From contig DMZB01000249.1 of NCBI GenBank assembly GCA_003482405.1, forward strand, positions 1 to 7,545: 7,545 bases of DNA. Reading direction: 5' to 3'. Both the position numbers and the translations under genes were made by a program. A model generated the notes under the pieces. That model did not search any database and was not told the origin of the DNA. It saw nothing but the letters and a program-made list of their open reading frames with translations. This DNA comes from Lactobacillus sp. GTDB lineage: Bacteria > Bacillota > Bacilli > Lactobacillales > Lactobacillaceae. Below, piece by piece: positions 1 to 6,145 of the stretch (position 1 is its first letter; every line of letters begins with the position of its first letter).

Positions 1-30
1 GTATTGTCCCTAAGGACAATACGATTTTTT
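1..30 (+). terminator. Intrinsic terminator of an upstream gene outside the window
   Basis: A perfect 9-bp inverted repeat (GTATTGTCC at 1-9 and GGACAATAC at 14-22) with a 4-base loop CTAA is followed by six T at 25-30. This is the standard form of a rho-independent terminator for transcription coming from the left. The gene it serves is not in the window. Confidence 0.85.
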
Positions 31-194
31 GTTATCTGAAAAACGGTCACTAAGTTGAAGGCAAACGAAAAAAGATTGAAAACAGTTGACGTTTTATTAA
101 CAATTTCTTACTTTAACTTATATACCAATCCACAACACACGGCGCAAAGCCCGCGCCGAAAACAATCCAGTTCGTTTTTCACCTGATTTTACGT

Positions 195-200
195 TAAAAT
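195..200 (+). promoter_or_regulatory. Possible -10 element for the aldo/keto reductase gene
   Basis: TAAAAT at 195-200 matches the sigma-A -10 consensus at five of six positions and would give a leader of about 30 nt with a good ribosome binding site. No convincing -35 lies 16-18 bp upstream. A second candidate has TTGACG at 86-91 as -35, but its -10 at 17-bp spacing (TACTTT) is poor. A small GC-rich inverted repeat (GGCGC at 141-145, GCGCC at 153-157) sits between the two and could be an operator or just local structure. The rest of 31-237 is AT-rich with no gene seen. Confidence 0.3.
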
Positions 201-237
201 AAATGTTTGTAAGTGAGAATTGAGAGGAGAACCAATC

Positions 238-1227
238 ATGTATCAAGCAGATGAAACACGTTATGACAAAATGCCAGTTCGTCATGTTGCTGACACAGGA
301 TTTATGTTGCCAGCAGTGAGCTTTGGATTGTGGCGTAACCTTGGTGATGAACAACCCTACGCGAATAGCAGAGAAGTTATGCTAAAAGCCTTCGACAACG
401 GTATTTTTAGTTTTGATAATGCTTCCAACTATGGTCCCAGCAACGGGAGTGCGGAGGAGACGTTTGGCAAGGTCTATGAACAGGACTTAAAGCCGTATCG
501 TAACGAATTGGTGATTACGACGAAGGCCGGTTTTCATATGTGGCCTGGACCTTACGGCGAATTTTCATCTCGTAAAACGTTAATGAATGCGCTCGACCTA
601 TCCTTAACACGGATGCATTTAGATTACGTAGATGTTTTTTACATGCACCGCTTTGATCCACATACCTCACTTGAAGAGCAAGTTGAAACACTGGATTTAA
701 TGGTCAAACAAGGAAAAGCACTGTACGTAGGTGTTTCAAACTTCACGGCCGCACAAACTGCAGCCATTACCAAGCTATTTAAGGCGCACCACACGCCGTT
801 TGTGGTCAATCAAAGCAGTTATAACATGATTAACCGTGCTGTCGAAGAGGATGGCTTACTGGACGTTTTAAAGGCCAACAAGCTGGGTCTTGTGGCTTAC
901 GGGCCGCTGGCTGAGGGCTTATTGACAGATCGATACCTGCAAGGCATTCCGGAAGACATGCCAATTCACTGGAGTAACAAATTGTCACTGAAGCAAGGCA
1001 CAGATAAAGTGGTCAGCAAGTTAAACGATTTGAATAACTTGGCGTCTGATCGCGGACAGACACTTGCTCAGATGGCGTTGGCATGGTTGTTGCATGACGA
1101 CGTAGTGACAAGTGTGGTCATTGGTGCATCACATGTTGATCATTTGTTAGGCAACATTAAGGCGGTTAATAATCTTAGTTTTACAAGTGATGAACTAGAG
1201 CGGATCGAAAGTATTTTGGGCCGTTAA
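238..1227 (+). CDS. Aldo/keto reductase, YghZ (L-glyceraldehyde 3-phosphate reductase) type
   Basis: A 329-residue cytosolic NADPH-dependent oxidoreductase with the TIM-barrel aldo/keto reductase fold. The catalytic tetrad is readable: Asp60 and Tyr65 in FDNASNYGP, Lys96 in TTKAG and His137 in YMHR. The segments SFGLWRN, MWPGPYG, QSSYNMINR, PLAEGLLT and SVVIGAS match, from memory, Escherichia coli YghZ and its relatives, which reduce L-glyceraldehyde 3-phosphate and methylglyoxal-like aldehydes. Length is close to the roughly 346 residues of YghZ, which has a longer C-terminal tail. I place the start at ATG 238 because AGGAG at 225-229 lies 8 nt upstream; an in-frame TTG at 220 has no such site. 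The gene appears monocistronic, with a terminator before it and the T-box promoter region after it. The family is firm; the physiological substrate in this organism is inference. Confidence 0.93.
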   Translation: MYQADETRYDKMPVRHVADTGFMLPAVSFGLWRNLGDEQPYANSREVMLKAFDNGIFSFDNASNYGPSNGSAEETFGKVYEQDLKPYRNELVITTKAGFHMWPGPYGEFSSRKTLMNALDLSLTRMHLDYVDVFYMHRFDPHTSLEEQVETLDLMVKQGKALYVGVSNFTAAQTAAITKLFKAHHTPFVVNQSSYNMINRAVEEDGLLDVLKANKLGLVAYGPLAEGLLTDRYLQGIPEDMPIHWSNKLSLKQGTDKVVSKLNDLNNLASDRGQTLAQMALAWLLHDDVVTSVVIGASHVDHLLGNIKAVNNLSFTSDELERIESILGR

Positions 1228-1240
1228 TATTACAGATATT

Positions 1241-1271
1241 ATGAGAAGACACTGACTAATCTCATTATTTT
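1241..1271 (+). terminator. Weak candidate terminator after the aldo/keto reductase
   Basis: A 6-bp inverted repeat (ATGAGA at 1241-1246, TCTCAT at 1260-1265) with a 13-base loop is followed by a T-rich tract TATTTTCTT. The stem is short and AT-rich and the loop long, so termination is plausible but inefficient. Read-through into the T-box leader would still meet the attenuator at 1596-1631. Confidence 0.3.
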
Positions 1272-1284
1272 CTTAAAAGAATCG

Positions 1285-1316
1285 TTGACAACCATTTTTT
1301 AATGCGTTAATCTAAT
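1285..1316 (+). promoter_or_regulatory. Probable promoter of the metQNI operon
   Basis: A perfect -35 hexamer TTGACA is at 1285-1290. At 17-bp spacing the -10 is TAATCT (1308-1313), a weak match. A better hexamer, TCTAAT at 1311-1316, would need a 20-bp spacer. Either places the transcript start near 1320, just ahead of the T-box leader, which fits. The exact -10 is undecided. Confidence 0.6.
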
Positions 1317-1339
1317 ACCAATTTCACATGACAGAATAA

Positions 1340-1631
1340 CAATTTGAACAGGAAAGTAGTTTCAACGAAACCATACAGAAAACCTGCATTTGCTGAGAGC
1401 AGGTACGTGGAGTTGAGGTGAAAATGGCCTGCGATTGGCTTCGTCGAACCGTTTCGTAAGGAGACAGCAAGATGGAGATGACTTGGCGCCCATTACCGCG
1501 CACACCGCTACTTAGGAATTCTAGACCCTTTCTAGGTGCCGGTTGATGAGGAACTGGATGTGAATTCAGTTCGAACTAGAATGGTAACGCGATGAGCTCG
1601 CTTCTAATTTTAATTAGAGGCGGGCTTTTTT
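1340..1631 (+). promoter_or_regulatory. T-box leader, probably tRNA-Met specific
   Basis: A tRNA-sensing transcription attenuator. The T-box core AGAATGGTAACGCG is at 1578-1591. Antiterminator: helix A1 pairs TAGAA (1577-1581) with TTCTA (1602-1606), helix A2 pairs GCG (1589-1591) with CGC (1599-1601), and the 7-nt bulge TGGTAAC (1582-1588) presents TGGT, complementary to an ACCA acceptor end as in tRNA-Met. Stem I shows an AGTA element (1355-1358) and a distal hairpin ACCTGC/GCAGGT (1382-1387, 1399-1404) whose loop holds a GNTG box, GCTG (1392-1395). In the context GGTGAAAATGGCCT the likely specifier is ATG at 1424-1426. ACGAAAC (1365-1371) is also fully complementary to GTTTCGT (1451-1457). 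GAATTC at 1516-1521 and 1562-1567 can enclose two hairpins (1521-1535, 1539-1557). The downstream metQNI genes support methionine specificity. Known biology: uncharged tRNA stabilises the antiterminator and permits transcription. The precise stem I fold was not computed. Confidence 0.88.
1596..1631 (+). terminator. Attenuator terminator of the T-box leader
   Basis: A 14-bp stem pairs 1596-1609 (GCTCGCTTCTAATT) with 1612-1625 (AATTAGAGGCGGGC), with two G-U pairs and a 2-base apical gap, followed by six T (1626-1631). Its 5' arm contains the 3' strand of the antiterminator (1599-1606), so the two structures are mutually exclusive, as expected for T-box control. Confidence 0.92.
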
Positions 1632-1738
1632 GTTTCGGTTCCGTTCCGTCAGTCAGTTGTCATGTGAAGGCGATATGAGCAAAATTTTATTGAGTCAATA
1701 TTAAACGCGTCCGGGAAGATGCAAAAAGGGGTATACAC

Positions 1739-2473
1739 ATGAATAAAAAAATTCGTCGGATTTTATTAGGTACTGCATCAGTTTTGGCATTAGGATTAGT
1801 CTTAGCAGGGTGTGGTAAATCCAGTTCTGCCAAGACAACCACGATCAAGGTTGGAATCGTTGGGACAGACGATGAAAAGATCTGGAAACCAATTGCCAAG
1901 GACGTTAAAAAGAAGGGCGTTAACTTAAAGGTTGTGACGTTTACGGATTACACGCAACCAAACCAGGCGTTAAATGATAAGCAGATCGATATCAATGCCT
2001 TTCAGCATTACTACTTCTTGGATCAATGGAATAAAGCACATAAGGCTGACTTAACTTCCGTTGGTAAAACGGTTGTTGCACCACTTGGTTTGTTCTCCAA
2101 GAAGCTCAAGAAGGTTTCTGAATTTAAAAAGGGTGACCAGATTGTCATCCCTAACGATGCCACTAACGAAGGCCGTGCTTTGAACCTTCTGAAGAACGCT
2201 GGTTTGATCAAGCTGGACAGTGCAAAACTGCCAACACCAAAAGATGTGACATCGAATCCTAAACACTTGAAGATCACTGCCGTGGCTGCTGACCAAACGC
2301 CTCGTTCACTGGACTCCGCGACAGCCGCAGTTGTGAACAACACGTACGCCGTTGATGCCAAGTTGAACATCAAACACGCGGTTTACGCTGAAAAGATTGA
2401 CAGCAAGGTTAAGCCTTACATCAACATCATCGTTTCCCGTAAGTCTGATAAGAACAAGAAGGCCATCAAGTAA
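1739..2473 (+). CDS. metQ: MetQ methionine-binding lipoprotein, cut short by an in-frame stop
   Basis: Substrate-binding lipoprotein of the MetNIQ D/L-methionine importer, NlpA/MetQ family, tethered to the outer face of the membrane. A signal peptide with basic n-region (residues 2-7) and hydrophobic core (8-23) ends in the lipobox LAGC, with Cys25 as the lipidated residue. The family body is clear: IKVGIVGTDDEKIWK near the start, FTDYTQPNQAL, DINAFQHYYFLD, VAPLGLFS, IVIPNDATNEGRAL, and a TYAVDAKLN segment near the end. The start ATG has AAAGGGG at 1725-1731, 7 nt away. The reading frame ends at TAA 2471-2473 after 244 residues, but the same frame continues open to TAA 2567-2569, which would give 276 residues with the family-typical C-terminal PAW. 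The protein as encoded therefore lacks its last C-terminal helix and tail. Whether the 244-residue form is stable is unknown. It is the first gene behind the T-box leader. Confidence 0.9.
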   Translation: MNKKIRRILLGTASVLALGLVLAGCGKSSSAKTTTIKVGIVGTDDEKIWKPIAKDVKKKGVNLKVVTFTDYTQPNQALNDKQIDINAFQHYYFLDQWNKAHKADLTSVGKTVVAPLGLFSKKLKKVSEFKKGDQIVIPNDATNEGRALNLLKNAGLIKLDSAKLPTPKDVTSNPKHLKITAVAADQTPRSLDSATAAVVNNTYAVDAKLNIKHAVYAEKIDSKVKPYINIIVSRKSDKNKKAIK

Positions 2474-2569
2474 ATCGTCAAGGCTTACCAAACTAAGAAG
2501 ATTGCTAACATCATCAACAAGGACTTCAAGGGTACTGAGAAACCTGCATGGAACCTTGATATCAAATAA
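2474..2569 (+). pseudogene. metQ: Orphaned C-terminal coding end of metQ
   Basis: Directly after the TAA at 2471-2473 the metQ frame continues for 31 codons, beginning IVKAYQTKKIANII and ending FKGTEKPAWNLDIK before TAA 2567-2569. The pattern of a charged helix followed by FKG and PAW matches how MetQ/NlpA proteins normally end, so this is the natural C-terminus. It has no start codon or ribosome binding site of its own. The lack of further decay suggests a recent mutation, a sequencing error, or some readthrough of the stop. Confidence 0.85.
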
Positions 2570-2583
2570 TTCGGTTACATTTC

Positions 2584-2618
2584 GCAAGGTGGACTGCTAG
2601 CGTGCAGCCCGCTTTTGC
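2584..2618 (+). other. Intercistronic hairpin between metQ and metN
   Basis: GGTGGACTGC (2588-2597) pairs with GCAGCCCGCT (2604-2613) across a 6-base loop, with one A-C mismatch and two G-U pairs. GCAA (2584-2587) can extend the helix with TTGC (2615-2618) past a one-base bulge. Only four T follow, inside the structure, so this is at best a leaky terminator. A role as a processing or stability element that lowers metNI relative to metQ message is plausible, because binding-protein genes are often followed by such structures. Confidence 0.5.
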
Positions 2619-2632
2619 ATACATAGAACACT

Positions 2633-2656
2633 AGTATTATTAAAAGTATTATTAAC
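2633..2656 (+). repeat. 12-bp tandem repeat before metN
   Basis: AGTATTATTAAA (2633-2644) is followed at once by AGTATTATTAAC (2645-2656), 11 of 12 bases identical. Each unit contains TATTAT, a five-of-six match to a -10 hexamer, but neither has a good -35 at proper spacing. It may be a simple slippage duplication or a weak internal promoter or operator for metNI. Confidence 0.6.
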
Positions 2657-2712
2657 CAGATTGAACGGGTGATTTGATCACTTGGATGGATAAGTCGGAA
2701 AGGATAACAATT

Positions 2713-3831
2713 ATGGCAGCAAACACTCCAATTATTGAGTTAAAGGATATTGACGTGACGTTTAAAGAGGCTGACCGAACCGTTGAGGCCGTTAAGAACG
2801 TTGACTTAACGGTAGACAAGGGTGACATTTACGGGATCGTCGGTTATTCTGGTGCCGGTAAAAGTACCCTCGTACGTGTAATTAATCAGTTACAACCGCA
2901 AACTGCCGGTAGTGTGACTGTCAGTGGCCAAGATATGGGCGCGTTAAAAGGCAAGGCTTTGCGGCAAGCACGAACTAAAATCGGGATGATTTTTCAACAT
3001 TTTAACTTGATGAATGAACGGACGATTGGCGACAATGTGATGTTCCCATTGTTGTTAGGGTCAAAGTTGAGCCGTCAAGAAAAGCGGTCTAAGGTTGACG
3101 AGTTACTGGCATTAGTCGGTTTGTCGGAAAAAAAGAATGACTATCCTGCGCAACTGTCTGGTGGTCAAAAACAACGGGTTGCGATTGCCCGAGCATTAGC
3201 TAACGATCCGGAAATCCTTATTTCTGACGAAGCAACATCAGCGCTTGATCCTAAAACGACGGCTTCAATTTTGGATTTACTGAAGCACTTAAATGAAACG
3301 TTGGGTCTCACAGTGGTTTTAATCACCCATGAAATGCAGGCTGTTAAGTCCATTTGTAATAAGGTGGCGGTGATGCAAAGTGGTGAAATTGTTGAACGCG
3401 GTGATTTATTAACGATTTTCTCGAAGCCGACACAAAAATTGACAAAAGAATTCATTGAAACCTCCTCGCAAATTGACGCAGCGTTGGCAAACGTTGTGGC
3501 ACAACCAAGCATTCAGCATTTGAAGGAAAATGAACAATTAGTCGTTTTATCCTACGCCGGAGCTTCAACAGATGATCCACTGATTGCACAGTTATATGAG
3601 CAGTTCAAAGTGACACCCAATATTTTGTTTGGGAATGTCGAAATCTTACAGAACACGCCGGTCGGCAATTTGGGATTGGTGCTCAGCGGTGAAGGTGACG
3701 CTGTTGCTAAAGCGTTGGACTATGTGAAGCAACAAGGGGTCACAGTTCGTCAGATCAATGTCGCGGAGTATCAGGCGGAATTAGCACGTCAGGCTGCTGA
3801 AGCCGATCGTAACGCGGAAGGAGAGGCCTAA
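2713..3831 (+). CDS. metN: MetN, ATP-binding subunit of the methionine ABC importer
   Basis: A 372-residue cytoplasmic ATPase that works as a dimer with two MetI subunits. The nucleotide-binding domain has Walker A GYSGAGKS (44-51), Q-loop Gln95 in IFQHFNL, signature LSGGQ (148-152), Walker B ILISDE (168-173), D-loop SALD (176-179) and H-loop His206 in LITHEM. Residues from about 270 to 352 form the C-terminal NIL domain, which in E. coli MetN binds methionine and inhibits transport (known for the family). The last 20 residues are an Ala/Glu-rich tail. I chose ATG 2713 because GGAAAGGA at 2697-2704 lies 8 nt upstream; an in-frame TTG at 2674 would add 13 unsupported residues. metI starts 2 nt after the stop, so the pair is translationally coupled or nearly so. 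Confidence 0.96.
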   Translation: MAANTPIIELKDIDVTFKEADRTVEAVKNVDLTVDKGDIYGIVGYSGAGKSTLVRVINQLQPQTAGSVTVSGQDMGALKGKALRQARTKIGMIFQHFNLMNERTIGDNVMFPLLLGSKLSRQEKRSKVDELLALVGLSEKKNDYPAQLSGGQKQRVAIARALANDPEILISDEATSALDPKTTASILDLLKHLNETLGLTVVLITHEMQAVKSICNKVAVMQSGEIVERGDLLTIFSKPTQKLTKEFIETSSQIDAALANVVAQPSIQHLKENEQLVVLSYAGASTDDPLIAQLYEQFKVTPNILFGNVEILQNTPVGNLGLVLSGEGDAVAKALDYVKQQGVTVRQINVAEYQAELARQAAEADRNAEGEA

Positions 3832-3833
3832 TC

Positions 3834-4532
3834 ATGACAACAATTTTAGCAAGTGACTTCTGGACCTCCATCATGCCAAACGTGGTGGCAAATAAAGACG
3901 TCTTCGTTCAATCAACGTGGGAAACAATTTACATGACGCTGGTTTCCGGCCTGATTGCCGGTATTTTAGGGATCATCATCGGAATTGCACTCGTTGTGAC
4001 GGCACCTGGCGGAATTCTGGCAAACCGGACGACGTACTGGATTTTGGACAAACTGGTCAACATTTTTCGGTCAATTCCATTCATTATTTTACTCGCTGTA
4101 ATCGCACCCTTTACACGTTTGCTGGTCGGCACATCAATTGGGACGACAGCTGCATTAGTGCCCTTAACGATTGGCACTGCACCATTTTACGCACGGCAGG
4201 TGCAAAATGCACTCGTGGACGTTGACCGTGGCATTATCGAGGCCGCAGAAGCGGTGGGCGCATCCCCGATGCAAATTATTTTTCGAGTTTATTTGCGTGA
4301 GGCACTGCCGGATTTGATCAGAACGTCAGTCGTTACCGTTATTAGCCTGATTGGATTGACGGCGATGGCTGGTGCCATTGGTGGTGGTGGTTTAGGGAAT
4401 ACAGCCATCAGCATTGGGTACGACCGTTTTGAAAACGACATTACGATCATGGCCATGATTATCATTCTGGCAATTGTATTCATTATTCAGATCTTGGGTG
4501 ACTGGTGGGCCCGTAAAACAGACCATCGCTAG
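3834..4532 (+). CDS. metI: MetI, permease subunit of the methionine ABC importer
   Basis: A 232-residue integral membrane protein of the MetI family with about five transmembrane helices (near residues 32-56, 70-92, 100-118, 164-185 and 207-225). NIFRSIPFIILL (76-87) is typical of MetI. The cytoplasmic coupling segment EAAEAVGASPMQI, starting at Glu136, is the EAA loop that docks on the MetN ATPase. A glycine-rich AGAIGGGGLG segment follows, also usual in the family. The start has AAGGAG at 3818-3823, overlapping the end of metN. Length is slightly above the roughly 217 residues of E. coli MetI, mainly through a longer N-terminus. It is the last gene of the operon, with a terminator about 40 bp after the stop. 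Confidence 0.95.
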   Translation: MTTILASDFWTSIMPNVVANKDVFVQSTWETIYMTLVSGLIAGILGIIIGIALVVTAPGGILANRTTYWILDKLVNIFRSIPFIILLAVIAPFTRLLVGTSIGTTAALVPLTIGTAPFYARQVQNALVDVDRGIIEAAEAVGASPMQIIFRVYLREALPDLIRTSVVTVISLIGLTAMAGAIGGGGLGNTAISIGYDRFENDITIMAMIIILAIVFIIQILGDWWARKTDHR

Positions 4533-4571
4533 AGATCAATTAACAGACAAAATAGTTTTCAATCTAAAATT

Positions 4572-4611
4572 CTTATAATGCCCATTTACTGGGGGTTATA
4601 AGGATTTTTTT
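4572..4611 (+). terminator. Intrinsic terminator of the metQNI operon
   Basis: CTTATAATGCCC (4572-4583) pairs with GGGGGTTATAAG (4591-4602) over a 7-base loop ATTTACT. There are 11 pairs in 12 positions, with one G-G mismatch and one G-U. Seven T follow at 4605-4611. Confidence 0.88.
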
Positions 4612-4631
4612 AATCTAATAGGGCGCAACGG

Positions 4632-4660
4632 TTGGTCGTCTCTAGTGCGAGTGTTAGACT
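4632..4660 (+). promoter_or_regulatory. Probable promoter of the HdeD-like gene
   Basis: TTGGTC (4632-4637) and TAGACT (4655-4660) are separated by exactly 17 bp. A TG at 4652-4653 provides an extended -10. The transcript would start near 4667, giving a leader of about 50 nt. The hexamers are moderate matches, so this is a reasoned candidate between the metI terminator and the next gene. Confidence 0.5.
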
Positions 4661-4715
4661 GAACACAGATAAGTAAATCAACAAATTAAAATATTGCAGG
4701 AATCGGGATGATGAC

Positions 4716-5243
4716 ATGAATTGGAATACCACCCGTCGCCCCTTCGACTGGTACAGTTTCATTCTTGGCGTATTATTTATTATTGTGGCAGTGATTGCTT
4801 TTGTGGACCCAACTTCAAGTTTGATGGCCGTTGTCGCAGCCTTTGGTGTCGTTGCACTGCTGCGTGGTATTTATGAAGTTTGGTTTCATGATGACGTTCA
4901 GCGGCTACTGGGTCGTTCGCCAATATGGTTATTGATCATGGGTATTCTGGATATTGTCATTGGTGCTTTTTTGATTTTTCACTTAGGGATCGGTGTGCGT
5001 TTATTGCCGATTTTCTTTGCCGTGTGGTTCATCGTGGATTCACTGACTGGTTTAATCACGTCAGGGCTACTGCGGACGTTTGATAAAAACTACTTTTGGT
5101 TTAGCGTTGCATTGGACGTTTTAGGGCTGATTCTAGGGATTCTACTGTTGTTTAAGCCTGTTGTGGCAGCACTGACGTTGGCAACTTTAATTGGCATTTA
5201 TTTCCTCATTGCCGGTATTTACCACATCATGCGTGCCTTTTAA
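4716..5243 (+). CDS. HdeD-family (DUF308) membrane protein
   Basis: A 175-residue protein made almost entirely of six hydrophobic helices (near residues 13-30, 35-53, 70-88, 91-115, 127-145 and 149-172). Three repeated helical hairpins can be aligned: LGVLFIIVAVIAFVDP (17-32), MGILDIVIGAFLIFHL (75-90) and LDVLGLILGILLLFKP (133-148), each with a Gly near the start and, in two copies, an ending Pro. This internal triplication and length fit the HdeD/DUF308 family. E. coli HdeD is linked to acid resistance; the role of the Gram-positive relatives is not established. ATG 4716 is the only sensible start, but the clear AGGA (4698-4701) lies 14 nt away, and a 3-codon frame at 4708 overlaps the start (see findings). 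The next gene begins 39 bp after the stop with no terminator between, suggesting co-transcription. Confidence 0.85.
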   Translation: MNWNTTRRPFDWYSFILGVLFIIVAVIAFVDPTSSLMAVVAAFGVVALLRGIYEVWFHDDVQRLLGRSPIWLLIMGILDIVIGAFLIFHLGIGVRLLPIFFAVWFIVDSLTGLITSGLLRTFDKNYFWFSVALDVLGLILGILLLFKPVVAALTLATLIGIYFLIAGIYHIMRAF

Positions 5244-5282
5244 TGGCGTGACACATTTGGCTTTTGTAGAAAGGAAACGTCG

Positions 5283-5993
5283 ATGAAGCAGATTAAGGCA
5301 AAGACACCCACACGAAACCGTGGATTAGTCTGGCTAATCAGTGGTGTAGTCGCTGTCATTGTGGTTGTTATAATCGCGGTTGGTGGTACGGTGTTGTACA
5401 AAAACTTCACCACGACAAACTATGAGCTGGTTGATGCAGCGCAACCCATGACCTATCAAGGTAAGAAGGTGACTGCTCACGGAGTTGCCTCCTTTTCTCA
5501 CAAACAGGCTACGGTAACATCCATGAGCTTTGGCCAGCAGGCAGTGGTGGTGACGGTCGCGCACTATCAATTTGACAGTTCAAATAAGAAAACGGCCAAG
5601 CCAAGTAGCATCGCCTTGGCGATCTATCAATTCCCGCGCAAACAATTTGAGCAAACGTACGCTAAACAACTGAGTTCGAATAAACAAAATAATGTTGTTG
5701 CAATCAACAGCACGTTAAAGACAGTCAAACCGCAAGCTGGTGTTTATATCGACCAGTTGTCGCAAAGTGATAAACAGCGGCTAAACATTGATACGACCAG
5801 TTCTAAGGCGACCTATCAGGAATTGGAGAAGACATACGCCAGTGCAAGTCGGAAGGTAGCGACACACACGCATTTCACACCCATCAAGCGCGTTTATCAA
5901 CAGGCACACAAACTTGGGCCTTCGCAGACAAAACAGTACAGTCGACTGGCAGATGCAGTTAAATATATGCAGGAAAAAACCGTTCAACGCTAG
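5283..5993 (+). CDS. Membrane-anchored extracytoplasmic protein of unknown function
   Basis: I do not recognise this 236-residue protein. It has a basic N-terminus (residues 2-13), one strongly hydrophobic helix (about 15-39, rich in Val/Ile) and then a hydrophilic, Lys/Gln/Ser/Thr-rich domain with no cysteine. This is the layout of an N-terminally anchored protein whose bulk lies outside the membrane. The first part of the outer domain (about 45-115) alternates polar and hydrophobic residues, as in beta-strands (for example AVVVTVAHYQF and SIALAIYQF); the last part (about 165-236) looks helical. The start ATG is supported by AAAGGA at 5270-5275. It is probably co-transcribed with the HdeD-like gene. 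Its last seven codons and stop form part of the terminator hairpin. Function cannot be inferred beyond a likely envelope location. Confidence 0.85.
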   Translation: MKQIKAKTPTRNRGLVWLISGVVAVIVVVIIAVGGTVLYKNFTTTNYELVDAAQPMTYQGKKVTAHGVASFSHKQATVTSMSFGQQAVVVTVAHYQFDSSNKKTAKPSSIALAIYQFPRKQFEQTYAKQLSSNKQNNVVAINSTLKTVKPQAGVYIDQLSQSDKQRLNIDTTSSKATYQELEKTYASASRKVATHTHFTPIKRVYQQAHKLGPSQTKQYSRLADAVKYMQEKTVQR

Positions 5994-6005
5994 AACGGTT
6001 TTTTT
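5974..6005 (+). terminator. Intrinsic terminator overlapping the end of the anchored-protein gene
   Basis: AAAAAACCGTT (5974-5984) and AACGGTTTTTT (5994-6004) form a perfect 11-bp stem with a 9-base loop, and the T run spans 5999-6005. The TAG stop (5991-5993) lies in the loop, so the hairpin's 5' arm is coding. The A-tract on the other side makes it potentially active in both directions. Confidence 0.92.
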
Positions 6006-6030
6006 GTGCTTTTCCACTCCGGTTGGCAAA

Positions 6031-6084
6031 CGACCATTGGAAGCAATTATTGAAAGGCGACCATTGTAAGCGACGATCGAAAGC
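6031..6084 (+). repeat. Degenerate 27-bp tandem repeat, two copies
   Basis: Copy one spans 6031-6057 and copy two 6058-6084. They match at 21 of 27 positions, sharing CGACCATTG at the start, AAGC in the middle and GAAAG at the end. The differences cluster in the second half (positions 15-21). I see no third copy and no ORF through it. Confidence 0.7.
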
Positions 6085-6145
6085 CCATAGGCCGAACGTG
6101 GGGTTGTTACGGTTTTGTAATTTTTCCGTTTCGAAAGCGAAAATG

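Noticed and set aside
118..354. Minus-strand 78-codon ORF at the left end
   Set aside because: It overlaps the conserved N-terminus of the aldo/keto reductase and its upstream region, has no recognisable domain, and its composition looks like the complement of a coding strand.
1391..1398. TGCTGAGA resembling the CTGAGA of a TPP (THI) riboswitch
   Set aside because: No other THI element is present, the bases fall in the distal loop of the T-box stem I, and a full T-box antiterminator and terminator lie downstream.
1515..1567. GAATTC twice and TCTAGA next to it, resembling cloning-site remnants
   Set aside because: The GAATTC copies pair with each other around two hairpins in the T-box leader, and the flanks are continuous native sequence, so vector origin is unlikely.
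2023..2373. Minus-strand 116-codon ORF inside metQ
   Set aside because: It is fully antisense to well-conserved metQ codons and has no recognisable features. The antisense ORFs in metN (3165-3512) and metI (3929-4177) are rejected for the same reason.
2397..2600. 67-codon + strand ORF over the end of metQ, considered as a frameshifted metQ end or a separate gene
   Set aside because: The family-like C-terminus lies in the original metQ frame, not here. This frame gives a Ser/Arg/Leu-rich product with no ribosome binding site, so it is a shadow.
3917..4225. 102-codon + strand ORF inside metI
   Set aside because: It is an out-of-frame shadow of the MetI membrane helices, rich in Arg, Cys and His, with no ribosome binding site.
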